This document shows, in pieces, positions 1 through 6,791 of a stretch of 8,704 nucleotides of DNA; the stretch's first letter is position 1; each line of letters opens with the position of its first letter. Origin of the DNA: Flavobacteriales bacterium (GTDB lineage Bacteria > Bacteroidota > Bacteroidia > Flavobacteriales_D > Sanyastnellaceae); contig JAPKBK010000066.1 of the NCBI GenBank assembly GCA_028823435.1, forward strand, positions 1-8,704, given 5' to 3'. The notes under the pieces are model-generated. The model was not told the origin of the DNA. It did not search any database and saw only the letters and a list, made by a program, of their open reading frames with translations. Position numbers and translations under genes: made by a program.

Positions 1-2
1 CG

Positions 3-212
3 TGGTGTCAAAAAATAATGAAGCGATCTCCGATGGCGATCCGGATGATCAAACGAGGCCTGAACGCTGAACTGGATGGACAAAGAGGTCTGATGGATTT
101 TGCAGGTGATGCCACATTGATGTACTACCTCATGGAGGAAGCACAGGAAGGAAAGCGGGCGTTCTTAGAAAAGCGAGAGCCCAACTTCCAGCAATTTCCA
201 AAGTTTCCATAA
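3..212 (+). CDS. menB: 1,4-dihydroxy-2-naphthoyl-CoA synthase, C-terminal fragment (5' end outside window)
   Basis: MenB is a crotonase-fold enzyme that closes the second ring of the naphthoquinone by converting o-succinylbenzoyl-CoA to 1,4-dihydroxy-2-naphthoyl-CoA in the cytoplasm. Only the last 69 codons are visible. The frame is open to the left edge (W-C-Q-K-I precedes the first Met), and this matches the conserved W-C-x-x-I/M stretch of MenB, so the ATG at 18 is an internal Met and not the start. Family-typical pieces are SPMAIRMIKRGLNA, the FAGDATLMYY segment and the C-terminal tail ending in KREPNFQQFPKFP, which has the F-x-x-F-P ending of MenB. The stop lies 8 bp before menA, so the two are almost certainly cotranscribed. 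Nothing looks broken; the truncation is due to the window edge. The identification is firm from the tail alone. Confidence 0.93.
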   Translation, partial: WCQKIMKRSPMAIRMIKRGLNAELDGQRGLMDFAGDATLMYYLMEEAQEGKRAFLEKREPNFQQFPKFP

Positions 213-220
213 CCGTCAAG

Positions 221-1153
221 ATGGCATCATTCGGAGCATGGATTAAAGCTGCAAGGCTACGCACACTGCCCCTTGCGGTCACATGTGTCCTTGTCGGAGC
301 GGCTGTCGCCCGATTTGGAGAAGCTGAGCTTACGCAACCAGACACACAGTTTTATGCAGTGTTAGGTTTCGCTCTGCTGACCGTCATTTATCTGCAGGTG
401 CTTGCCAACTTCGCAAACGATTACGGAGATTTTAAAAAGGGGACGGATGGACCCGAGCGGTCAGACAGAGCAATGGCATCTGGAGACATTACTGAACGTG
501 AAATGAAAAGGGCGTTGAGGGCAACATCCATCAAGGCATTTGTTGCGGGATGTGTGACGCTGGGGTTTGCGTTCAATTTTGATTTCTCCATGGTATACGG
601 CGTGTTGATACTGGGTGGCTTAGGTGTGTTCGCTATACTTGCAGCGTTACGTTATACGATAGGAGATAAAGCATATGGTTATAAGGGACTTGGTGATGTT
701 TATGTGATGTTGTTTTTCGGGTATATAGGCGTGCTGGGTGTGGCGTATTTATTTTCACATGACTTTCAAATAAGCTGGCTTTTGCCCGCCACTTTTTCTG
801 GTGTGATGGCTGCTGCAGTCCTGAATTTAAACAACCTACGCGACCATGAGAATGACGCCATTTCAGGCAAAAACACCCTTGTGGTTCGCATGGGATTCAA
901 GAACGCAAAAAAATATCACCTCATCTTAATGACGGCTGGATGGGCGTGCATGCTCGCCTTTCTTTTAGGGATGGGAGAACTCGAAGCGTGGAAAGGAGGA
1001 TTTTGGTATGTGATCATCGCACTTGTCCACCTCAAACATCTCGTTTTTGTGATGAAGAATGAAGATCCCAAACTGCTTGATCAGGAATTAAAAAAGATTG
1101 CGTTAAGTGCTTTCGTGGTTGCGTTATTTATGATCCTTAGCGTCACAGCTTGA
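221..1153 (+). CDS. menA: 1,4-dihydroxy-2-naphthoate polyprenyltransferase
   Basis: This integral-membrane UbiA-superfamily prenyltransferase attaches the polyprenyl tail to DHNA to give demethylmenaquinone. The 310-residue length is usual for MenA. The first Asp-rich motif is visible as N66-D67-Y-G-D70, followed by the GTDGPERSDRA stretch characteristic of MenA. The second motif is N205-L-R-D208-H-E-N-D212 followed by GKNTLVVRMG. These bind the Mg2+-diphosphate of the prenyl donor in this family. Several hydrophobic membrane segments follow one another (about 15-30, 44-65, 105-143, 158-178, 185-203, 235-251, 260-278 and 292-309). The ATG at 221 gives the expected N-terminus (W-I-K-A-A-R-L-R-T-L-P), and no purine-rich ribosome site is seen before it. 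It sits 8 bp after menB, and its TGA touches the start region of the next gene, which suggests translational coupling within one men operon. Confidence 0.95.
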   Translation: MASFGAWIKAARLRTLPLAVTCVLVGAAVARFGEAELTQPDTQFYAVLGFALLTVIYLQVLANFANDYGDFKKGTDGPERSDRAMASGDITEREMKRALRATSIKAFVAGCVTLGFAFNFDFSMVYGVLILGGLGVFAILAALRYTIGDKAYGYKGLGDVYVMLFFGYIGVLGVAYLFSHDFQISWLLPATFSGVMAAAVLNLNNLRDHENDAISGKNTLVVRMGFKNAKKYHLILMTAGWACMLAFLLGMGELEAWKGGFWYVIIALVHLKHLVFVMKNEDPKLLDQELKKIALSAFVVALFMILSVTA

Positions 1154-1173
1154 TTGTGGAAAAGCCTGAACAC

Positions 1174-3240
1174 ATGGAGCTAGACATCACATACCGTGCA
1201 CATCCTTTGACGTTCAATAAACCCGCGCAAACATCGCGAGATGTTCTCTATCACAAACCCAGTTTCCTCATCACCATTTGTGATAAAAGTGGACGCAAGG
1301 GAGTGGGAGAATGCAGCCTCATTCCTGGCCTAAGTATTGAATCCGAGGAAGAGGTTATTTCATTTTTAGAAACACTCAAGACGCATCGGAGGGTCAATGT
1401 GCGAGAAATACCTCTTGCGCTCCCCTCTGTCAGATTTGCCTTAGAAACAGCATTCAGAAGCCTCAAAAGAGGCGGCGAGGCAAATTGGTCGGGTGGCATT
1501 ACAATCAATGGTTTGGTATGGATGGACAGCGTGAAAGGCATGCTTGAGCAGGTAGAAATACTTGTTAGTAAGGGGTTTAAGACCATCAAGCTCAAGGTGG
1601 GGACGCTCCCATTTCATGAGGAACTAGACATGCTGCGAGAGATTCGAAGAAAATGTCCTGCTGAAGAATTCACCATCAGAATCGATGCAAATGGTGCCTT
1701 TGGAAAAGACGCGGGAGATGGCATGACTGCCATAGACAAACTCGAGGCGCTGTCAAATGCAGACTTGGATATTCACAGTATTGAACAACCGATTCCGGCC
1801 GGTCAATATGATAAAATGGCAACATTGTGCGCGACTTCTCCCATTCCCATCGCACTCGATGAAGAATTAATAGGGGTGAATTCTCAATCCGAAAGAAGGG
1901 CGCTCTTGGAAAAAACAAAACCCAAATACCTGATTTTAAAACCCAGCTTAATAGGTGGATTGGACGAATCAGAAAAATGGATAGAACTCGCAAATGATTT
2001 GGGCATCGGGTGGTGGGTTACATCTGCCCTTGAGTCTAACGTGGGACTGTCGGCCATCGCAGAGTGGATTGCTGGGCATTTAGAAAACAACCCCAATCTT
2101 CAAGGACTTGCACAAGGTCTGGGAACAGGTGGTTTATTTACGAACAACACGGCTTCGACGATGTTCATTGAGGATGGGAAATTGTATGCGCAGCAACAGA
2201 CGCCAGGTTCGATTGTACTTCAAGGCCAAACGTTCCCATTATCTGCCGCAGGAGCCTCCGACTTCTCAGCACACATAGGAAGACCCAGCTGGACGGATGG
2301 CATCGCAAGAACACTTGTGGACTGGTTTCAGAACCCCGAAAGTCCGCTTTTATTCAAGACATCTGGATCAAGTGGAACCCCAAGGGACATCTCACACACT
2401 CGGGAGTCGGTTATTGCAAGTGCAAAAGACAGCCTTACCTTCTTTGGACTAAGTCCAGGAACACGCGCTGTTCTCGCATTGCCAATCGATTTCGTGGCCG
2501 GAAGATTAATGCTCGTGAGGGCGATCGTGGGGCGCTGGAATCTTGAAATCATTGAACCTTCATCTCGCCCTGCATGCCCAAACACTTATGATTTCATTGC
2601 GTTAACCCCACTTCAATGCGCGTCACTCCTGCCCGATTTCCCAGCGGTCAGCAAAGTGCTCCTGGGAGGCGGAGTTGTTCGTGAAGGTCTGAAAAACAAA
2701 CTTCCAGATGGGATTGAATTTTGGGAGGGATTCGGAATGACGGAAACCCTCACACACATCGCCGCGAGACGCATCATCAGTGGGGAATCTAACCCTCCAT
2801 TTACAGCGCTTCCCGGCGTCAATTTCGGTACAAGCTCTGACGGAATCCTTGTGATCAATGCCCCAAACAGAGGCGTGGTTGATTTGGTAACTGACGATTT
2901 GGTGGAACGCATCGACGGGCAAAATTTCAGATGGCTCGGACGCAAAAGCGCTGTGATAAATTCGGGCGGCATGAAAGTAATCCCCGAAGTTGTTGAACGA
3001 GAAATAAGAGATATCATGCGTCCATTAGATTGCGCGTATCTCATTCGAGGCATAGAAGATGACGGTCTCGGCGAAAAGATTGTACTGAGACTCGATTCTG
3101 AAAAACTGACTCAAGAAGACGAAGATGATCTGCTTCGTCAGATCGCATCTTTAGAAACCCTCCCCTCCTATCACAACCCACGAGGAATAGAATACGGGGC
3201 TATAAAAACATCGATTCTCGGGAAAATACGAAGAATATAA
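1174..3240 (+). CDS. menC-menE: Fused o-succinylbenzoate synthase / o-succinylbenzoate-CoA ligase (MenC-MenE)
   Basis: One uninterrupted frame carries two consecutive menaquinone enzymes. Residue numbers count from the TTG at 1150. The MenC part (about 10-345) is an enolase-superfamily o-succinylbenzoate synthase, which dehydrates SHCHC to OSB. It has the Lys pair K147-L-K149, metal ligands D179 (RIDANGAF), E212 (EQPIP) and D237 (ALDEE), and the second catalytic lysine K264 (ILKPSLIGG). After a linker of about 40 residues, the MenE part (about 385-696) is a short adenylate-forming ligase. It shows the P-loop TSGSSGTPR (404-412), the A5 motif GMTET (529-533), GRKSAVINSGGMKV in the hinge region, and the C-terminal GK lysine K692. 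The last P-loop position is Arg where Lys is usual. I prefer ATG 1174 because MELDITYRAHPLTF lines up with usual MenC starts; TTG 1150 would overlap the menA stop by 4 bp and remains possible. All key residues of both halves are present, so both activities are expected. Confidence 0.93.
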   Translation: MELDITYRAHPLTFNKPAQTSRDVLYHKPSFLITICDKSGRKGVGECSLIPGLSIESEEEVISFLETLKTHRRVNVREIPLALPSVRFALETAFRSLKRGGEANWSGGITINGLVWMDSVKGMLEQVEILVSKGFKTIKLKVGTLPFHEELDMLREIRRKCPAEEFTIRIDANGAFGKDAGDGMTAIDKLEALSNADLDIHSIEQPIPAGQYDKMATLCATSPIPIALDEELIGVNSQSERRALLEKTKPKYLILKPSLIGGLDESEKWIELANDLGIGWWVTSALESNVGLSAIAEWIAGHLENNPNLQGLAQGLGTGGLFTNNTASTMFIEDGKLYAQQQTPGSIVLQGQTFPLSAAGASDFSAHIGRPSWTDGIARTLVDWFQNPESPLLFKTSGSSGTPRDISHTRESVIASAKDSLTFFGLSPGTRAVLALPIDFVAGRLMLVRAIVGRWNLEIIEPSSRPACPNTYDFIALTPLQCASLLPDFPAVSKVLLGGGVVREGLKNKLPDGIEFWEGFGMTETLTHIAARRIISGESNPPFTALPGVNFGTSSDGILVINAPNRGVVDLVTDDLVERIDGQNFRWLGRKSAVINSGGMKVIPEVVEREIRDIMRPLDCAYLIRGIEDDGLGEKIVLRLDSEKLTQEDEDDLLRQIASLETLPSYHNPRGIEYGAIKTSILGKIRRI

Positions 3241-3252
3241 ATTCCAAATAAA

Positions 3253-3846
3253 ATGAAACCCACCATAGTTTTTGCGACGGCAAACGAAAACAAAGTGTCT
3301 GAAGTACGTCGACTTTTAGAGGGACGGTTCGAGGTAAAATCTCTTGTAGATATAGGTTGTCTAGAAGATATTCCTGAGACTGCGCATACTTTGGAAGGAA
3401 ATGCCAAACAGAAGGCAGATTACGTGAAAGAGAAATATGGGTTCGATTGTTTTGCAGACGATACAGGGCTAGAAGTCCAGGCGCTCAATGGGGCTCCAGG
3501 GGTATTCACAGCAAGGTTTGGCGGACCTCAAAAAGATGCCATGCAGAACATGAATCATTTGCTGAGTGAACTTCATTCAGCTGGTGCGGAAGAAAGCATG
3601 GACAGACAAGCACAATTTAAAACGGCAATCCACCTCATCGTCGGAGGCGAAGAGATTGCGCTTGAAGGGATTTGCAAAGGTGAAATTGCTCAAGAACGCT
3701 CTGGGACTGAAGGCTTCGGTTACGACCCCATCTTCATTCCTGAAGGTGAAACAAGGACATTCTCGGAGATGAATGCAGACGAAAAGAATGCCATAAGCCA
3801 CAGAGGAAAAGCAATCCGAAAAATGACGGAAAGGTTAGGCGTGTAA
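3253..3846 (+). CDS. rdgB: Non-canonical purine NTP pyrophosphatase (RdgB/HAM1 family)
   Basis: This enzyme hydrolyses dITP, ITP and XTP to the monophosphate plus pyrophosphate, keeping deaminated purines out of DNA and RNA. The 197-residue length matches the family. Motifs in order are the N-terminal substrate loop T9-A-N-E-N13-K14, the E48-G-N with following lysines, the metal and catalytic stretch A68-D69-D70-T-G-L-E-V, APGVFTARFGG (the usual Y/F-S/T-A-R-Y/F-A/G-G), G155-F-G-Y-D158-P-I-F, and the C-terminal S182-H-R184 base-recognition motif. The start at 3253 fits the family N-terminus (KPTIVFATANENK) and follows an A-rich leader (ccaaataaa) without a Shine-Dalgarno sequence. It lies 12 bp after menCE on the same strand, so it is probably read from the men operon transcript, although its function is unrelated to quinone synthesis. 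No abnormal features are seen. Confidence 0.96.
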   Translation: MKPTIVFATANENKVSEVRRLLEGRFEVKSLVDIGCLEDIPETAHTLEGNAKQKADYVKEKYGFDCFADDTGLEVQALNGAPGVFTARFGGPQKDAMQNMNHLLSELHSAGAEESMDRQAQFKTAIHLIVGGEEIALEGICKGEIAQERSGTEGFGYDPIFIPEGETRTFSEMNADEKNAISHRGKAIRKMTERLGV

Positions 3847-3884
3847 ATAACAGGTCAAAGTGTGTGAAATGATATGGTTTTTCT

Positions 3885-3892
3885 CATATTTG
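3885..3892 (+). promoter_or_regulatory. Weak candidate -7 element upstream of accA
   Basis: The 50-bp gap between rdgB and accA contains CATATTTG, one mismatch from the Bacteroidota -7 consensus TAnnTTTG. It ends only 4 bp before the accA ATG, so a transcript started here would be leaderless or nearly so. I see no TTG at the expected -33 distance. This is a weak inference; accA may instead be read through from rdgB. Confidence 0.15.
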
Positions 3893-3896
3893 CGGT

Positions 3897-4853
3897 ATGA
3901 ATTATTTAGAATTCGAAGAGCCTATTAAAACGTTGCGCGAGCAGCTTGTGCAGGCAAAAGAAATTGAGTCAAAAAACGATCTTGATATGACCACTACGAT
4001 TGTGGAACTTGAGGAGAAGATCGCGGAAGTGACAAAAGAAATTTACGGGAAACTTACCGCTTGGCAAAGGGTACTCGTAAGCCGTCATCCAGACAGGCCA
4101 TATACACTTGACTACATGGAAGCCCTGACAGATGGAGCGTTTATGGAACTTCATGGTGACAGAAATGTCAAAGATGACAAAGCGATGGTAGGCGGACTAG
4201 GCGAGATTGACGGACAGCCTGTGATGCTCATCGGCCAACAGAAAGGCAACAACACGAAGAAGCGACAATACCGCAACTTCGGAATGGCAAACCCCGAAGG
4301 GTATAGAAAGGCGCTTCGACTCATGAAACTGGCAGAGAAATTCAACATCCCTGTCGTGACGCTCATCGATACACCAGGAGCCTATCCTGGACTTGAAGCC
4401 GAAGAACGCGGACAAGGAGAAGCGATCGCAAGAAATCTGATTGAGATGGTTCAACTTCGGGTCCCTATCATTTGTGTGATCATCGGAGAGGGTGCTTCTG
4501 GAGGCGCATTGGGAATCGGCATTGGCGACAAGGTGCTTATGTTAGAAAACACATGGTACAGCGTCATTTCTCCTGAGTCATGCTCATCGATTCTTTGGAA
4601 ATCGTGGGATCACAAGGTGAAAGCGGCCGAGGCATTGAAGCTGACTGGAGAGGACATGTTAAGCAACCAACTCATCGACGGAATCATACCGGAACCCCTT
4701 GGCGGGGCTCACAATAACAGGGAGGAGATGTACGCTACTTTGAAGGGTGAAATCAACATGCATTTAAAGAAATTAATGCCCATGGATTCCGACAAACGTA
4801 TCGACATTAGAATACGTAAGTTTTCTAACATGGGAGTGGTGACTGCTTCCTGA
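3897..4853 (+). CDS. accA: Acetyl-CoA carboxylase carboxyltransferase subunit alpha
   Basis: AccA pairs with AccD to move the carboxyl group from biotin-BCCP to acetyl-CoA, giving malonyl-CoA for fatty acid synthesis in the cytoplasm. The protein has 318 residues. The N-terminus MNYLEFEEPI followed by a helical segment (about 10-55) is the normal AccA start, and fixes the ATG at 3897. The crotonase-fold core shows LTAWQRVLVSRHPDRPYTLDY (53-73), ELHGDRNVKDDKAMVGG (84-100), GQQKGNNTKKRQYRNFGM (113-130), DTPGAYPGLEAEERGQGEAIA (158-178) and the oxyanion-hole region GEGASGGALGIG (197-208), then ENTWYSVISPESCSSILW. Together these are close to textbook AccA of the Bacteroidota type. accD is not in the window, as is common where the two subunits are unlinked. 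It follows rdgB by 50 bp, and a short stem-loop lies at its stop codon. Confidence 0.97.
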   Translation: MNYLEFEEPIKTLREQLVQAKEIESKNDLDMTTTIVELEEKIAEVTKEIYGKLTAWQRVLVSRHPDRPYTLDYMEALTDGAFMELHGDRNVKDDKAMVGGLGEIDGQPVMLIGQQKGNNTKKRQYRNFGMANPEGYRKALRLMKLAEKFNIPVVTLIDTPGAYPGLEAEERGQGEAIARNLIEMVQLRVPIICVIIGEGASGGALGIGIGDKVLMLENTWYSVISPESCSSILWKSWDHKVKAAEALKLTGEDMLSNQLIDGIIPEPLGGAHNNREEMYATLKGEINMHLKKLMPMDSDKRIDIRIRKFSNMGVVTAS

Positions 4854-4879
4854 AATCAACTGAAATACACGGTTGATTT
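4853..4879 (+). terminator. Stem-loop at the end of accA, possible weak terminator
   Basis: An 8-bp perfect inverted repeat, AAATCAAC (4853-4860) and GTTGATTT (4872-4879), with an 11-nt loop begins at the last base of the accA stop codon. The stem is A/T-rich and only a three-T run, inside the stem, stands near its end, so it is a poor intrinsic terminator. It could equally be an mRNA 3'-end stabiliser, or a protein-binding dyad just upstream of the lipoprotein promoter. Confidence 0.3.
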
Positions 4880-4883
4880 GACC

Positions 4884-4891
4884 TAATTTTG
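4884..4891 (+). promoter_or_regulatory. Bacteroidota-type -7 promoter element for the lipoprotein gene
   Basis: TAATTTTG is a perfect match to the Bacteroidota housekeeping -7 element TAnnTTTG. It lies 32 bp upstream of the lipoprotein ATG, which would give a leader of about 25-28 nt that is A/T-rich (tatatatataa and ctaatattaaa). No TTG is found at the usual -33 spacing; the nearest TTG (4873-4875) is too close. The position in a 70-bp gap after a stem-loop supports a separate promoter here. Confidence 0.45.
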
Positions 4892-4923
4892 TATATATAT
4901 AACTCACAAATCCTAATATTAAA

Positions 4924-6675
4924 ATGCTACGTACCCAAGCATATATTGTAGCCATCGCTACTGCTCTTTTCCTAGCCGGCTGTGCCGGACTGGGCTCAAT
5001 GGAAAAAGCCATTGAAACGTTAAACTTAAAAGTTAACCCAGAAACGCTCATCCTCCGAGGCGACATCGTCGAAGTCGAGATTACTGGAAACTTCCCTGCA
5101 AAATACTTCGCAAAGAAAGTAAGACTGGAAGCGACTCCTGTCCTGGTTTGGGATGGTGGAGAAGCTGCATTTGCAACTGAAGGATTCCAAGGTGAGGATG
5201 CTGCTGGCAACTACACCGTAGTTCCTTTTGAAGCAGGCAAGTCATTTACCTACACAGCGAGCATTCCATACGATGCTGCAATGGAAGATGGAAGCCGTCT
5301 TGAATTAAGGCTACGTGGTCTTAAAGGAGACAAGATGATCGACTTTGACCCTTATGTGCTATGCAACGGTGTGATTACAACACCAAATCTCGTTCAGCCA
5401 GACGACAAGTTTGCAATGACGCCTGACCGCTTCCAGCGCACAATGTCTTACTCACTAGGTGATGACAATACATCTGAAGCAACCACGACAGAAGCGACCA
5501 CTGCTGAAAATGCTGTGAGCATTAACTATGCATACAACAGCTCTAGGGTGACCACAGCTGAAACACGCACAGATGCTTGGAAGTCAATGAAGGAACTCTT
5601 CGTTCTAGCCGCTTCTGCGGATAGCGTTTCATTAACTGGAGTGACCATTGAGGCTTACGCTTCTCCAGAAGGAGAGATTTCTCTTAACGAAGACCTGGCC
5701 ACTAACCGAACTGAATCTGCACAAAAAGCCCTCATGAAAGAGCTTAAGCGGAAAAAAATAGAGACCGCTGAGGGCTTTTACACACTCATCGCTAAGGGTG
5801 AAGATTGGAATGGATTTAAGCGCCTCATGAAAGCGTCAGACATCGCTGACAAGGATCTTATCCTTCGAGTGCTAGAAATGTACTCTGACAAATCTAAGCG
5901 TGAGGAAGAGATTCGCAATATTGCAAAGACGTATTCAGAAATTGAAGACCAAATCCTTCCGTCTCTTCGTCGCTCTGAAATTGCTATAGATTATACTGTA
6001 GAAGGCTATACCGATGAACAAATCATCACTTATGCTTCGAGTACTCCAGCGGTATTAACTGTTGAAGAGTTGTTGTTCTCAGCGACATTGTTTGATGACG
6101 TGAACATGAAGTACACAATCTATGCTGCTTGTGCTGACACATACAGTTCAGACCTCAGAGGACATAACAATGCTGGTGTATGTCTGATGGAGATGGGCCG
6201 ACGTAACCAAGCAGAGGAGGCTTTTAACTCAGCGCGCTCACTTGACCCGAACAACCAGGCTGTTCTGAACAACCTCGGAGCCATCGCACGCCAAAAAGGC
6301 AAAACAGATGAGGCAGCTTCACTCTTCGGGAAAGCTGGTTCTGGACCAGAGGTGAGCTACAACAAAGGACTCGTAGCGATCACGCAAGGAAACTATGGTG
6401 CTGCGATATCTACCATGAGTGGCGCGACAACTGCAAACCTTGCGCTTGCCAAACTTCTTAACGGAGATGCCAGTGGCGCGAAGACGACCCTTGAAAATGC
6501 AAATGACGACTCAGCGGTATCAAGCTACCTCCTTGCGATATGCTCGGCACGTCTAGGCGATGGAGAAGGCGTGAAACGCAACATCACTGAGGCCCTCACG
6601 AAGGACGGAACACTCAGGGAAAAAGCGAAGTCAGATTTAGAATTTCAGAACTTCAGATCAGAATTGGGACTGTAA
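4924..6675 (+). CDS. Lipoprotein with divergent OmpA-like domain and C-terminal tetratricopeptide repeats
   Basis: This 583-residue protein starts with a short lipoprotein signal peptide: R3, a hydrophobic stretch and the lipobox L17-A-G-C20, so it is exported and lipidated at Cys20. The residues after Cys (AGLGS) lack the acidic surface-export signal of Bacteroidota, so it probably faces the periplasm. Residues 35-150 look beta-rich and I do not recognise them. A Thr/Glu linker (about 183-196) leads to a region resembling an OmpA C-terminal domain: IEAYASPEGEISLNEDLATNR (242-262), then ESAQKALMKEL. The usual peptidoglycan-contacting Asp is replaced by the S-P-E-G form, while the Arg (R262) is kept. 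From about 395 to 500 there are TPR-like helices, for example A430-E-E-A-F-N-S-A-R-S-L-D-P-N-N followed by a second such unit. The layout suggests an outer-membrane-anchored scaffold, possibly touching the cell wall. The exact role is unknown. Confidence 0.85.
   Translation: MLRTQAYIVAIATALFLAGCAGLGSMEKAIETLNLKVNPETLILRGDIVEVEITGNFPAKYFAKKVRLEATPVLVWDGGEAAFATEGFQGEDAAGNYTVVPFEAGKSFTYTASIPYDAAMEDGSRLELRLRGLKGDKMIDFDPYVLCNGVITTPNLVQPDDKFAMTPDRFQRTMSYSLGDDNTSEATTTEATTAENAVSINYAYNSSRVTTAETRTDAWKSMKELFVLAASADSVSLTGVTIEAYASPEGEISLNEDLATNRTESAQKALMKELKRKKIETAEGFYTLIAKGEDWNGFKRLMKASDIADKDLILRVLEMYSDKSKREEEIRNIAKTYSEIEDQILPSLRRSEIAIDYTVEGYTDEQIITYASSTPAVLTVEELLFSATLFDDVNMKYTIYAACADTYSSDLRGHNNAGVCLMEMGRRNQAEEAFNSARSLDPNNQAVLNNLGAIARQKGKTDEAASLFGKAGSGPEVSYNKGLVAITQGNYGAAISTMSGATTANLALAKLLNGDASGAKTTLENANDDSAVSSYLLAICSARLGDGEGVKRNITEALTKDGTLREKAKSDLEFQNFRSELGL
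5476..5505 (+). repeat. Short tandem repeat coding a Thr-rich linker
   Basis: Two adjacent 15-bp units (5476-5490 and 5491-5505) encode EATTT and EATTA within the lipoprotein. They mark a flexible linker between the N-terminal beta-rich region and the OmpA-like domain. The two units differ at several bases, so this is an old duplication or a composition effect and not a recent slippage product. Confidence 0.45.
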
Positions 6676-6681
6676 CTTCTG

Positions 6682-6707
6682 TGAGCTAACGCTCAAGACG
6701 TTGTCTT
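6682..6707. other. Two adjacent small inverted repeats in the convergent intergenic region
   Basis: TGAGC-TAAC-GCTCA (6682-6695) is directly followed by AAGAC-GTT-GTCTT (6695-6707), the two sharing one base. Both are perfect 5-bp stems with 3-4-nt loops, and they sit between the lipoprotein stop and the strong terminator. They could be secondary structure in the 3' end of the mRNA, but stems this short arise often by chance. Confidence 0.2.
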
Positions 6708-6728
6708 AAAAATCAGTCCAACGGATTT

Positions 6729-6766
6729 AAAAGAGGCTGTCTCATTTCTGAGACAGCCTCTTTTTT
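6729..6766. terminator. Strong bidirectional intrinsic terminator between convergent genes
   Basis: A 16-bp perfect stem (6729-6744 with 6749-6764; core GAGGCTGTCTCA / TGAGACAGCCTC) closes a 4-nt loop. On the plus strand it ends in a six-T run (6761-6766), which serves the lipoprotein transcript. On the minus strand the loop reads GAAA, a GNRA tetraloop, and the stem ends in four T, which serves the sppA-RNA methyltransferase transcript. It lies 53 bp after the lipoprotein stop and 25 bp after the methyltransferase stop, so one structure separates both units. Confidence 0.93.
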
Positions 6767-6791
6767 GAATGCCATAGATTTGGGGAAAAGC

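Noticed and set aside
18..212. A 64-codon small protein starting at ATG 18
   Set aside because: The frame is open upstream to the window edge and the residues there (W-C-Q-K-I) continue the MenB match, so this is the tail of menB and not a separate gene.
2613..3053. A 146-codon minus-strand frame inside menCE
   Set aside because: It is fully antisense to the well-supported MenE domain, has no recognisable motif and no leader typical of this genome; it is a shadow frame.
3872..3889. A 5-bp inverted repeat ATATG/CATAT with an 8-nt loop between rdgB and accA
   Set aside because: It is too short and A/T-rich to act as a terminator, and such repeats are expected by chance.
4892..4902. The alternating TA run as an E. 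coli-style -10 box with TTGATT or TTGACC as -35
   Set aside because: TTGACC is only 12 bp from the TA run. TTGATT at 17 bp is possible, but sigma factors of Bacteroidota use TAnnTTTG, which is present as a perfect match just upstream.
4773..5210. A 145-codon minus-strand frame across the accA-lipoprotein junction
   Set aside because: It runs antisense through both gene ends and the promoter region, has no recognisable domain, and its composition is explained by the plus-strand genes.
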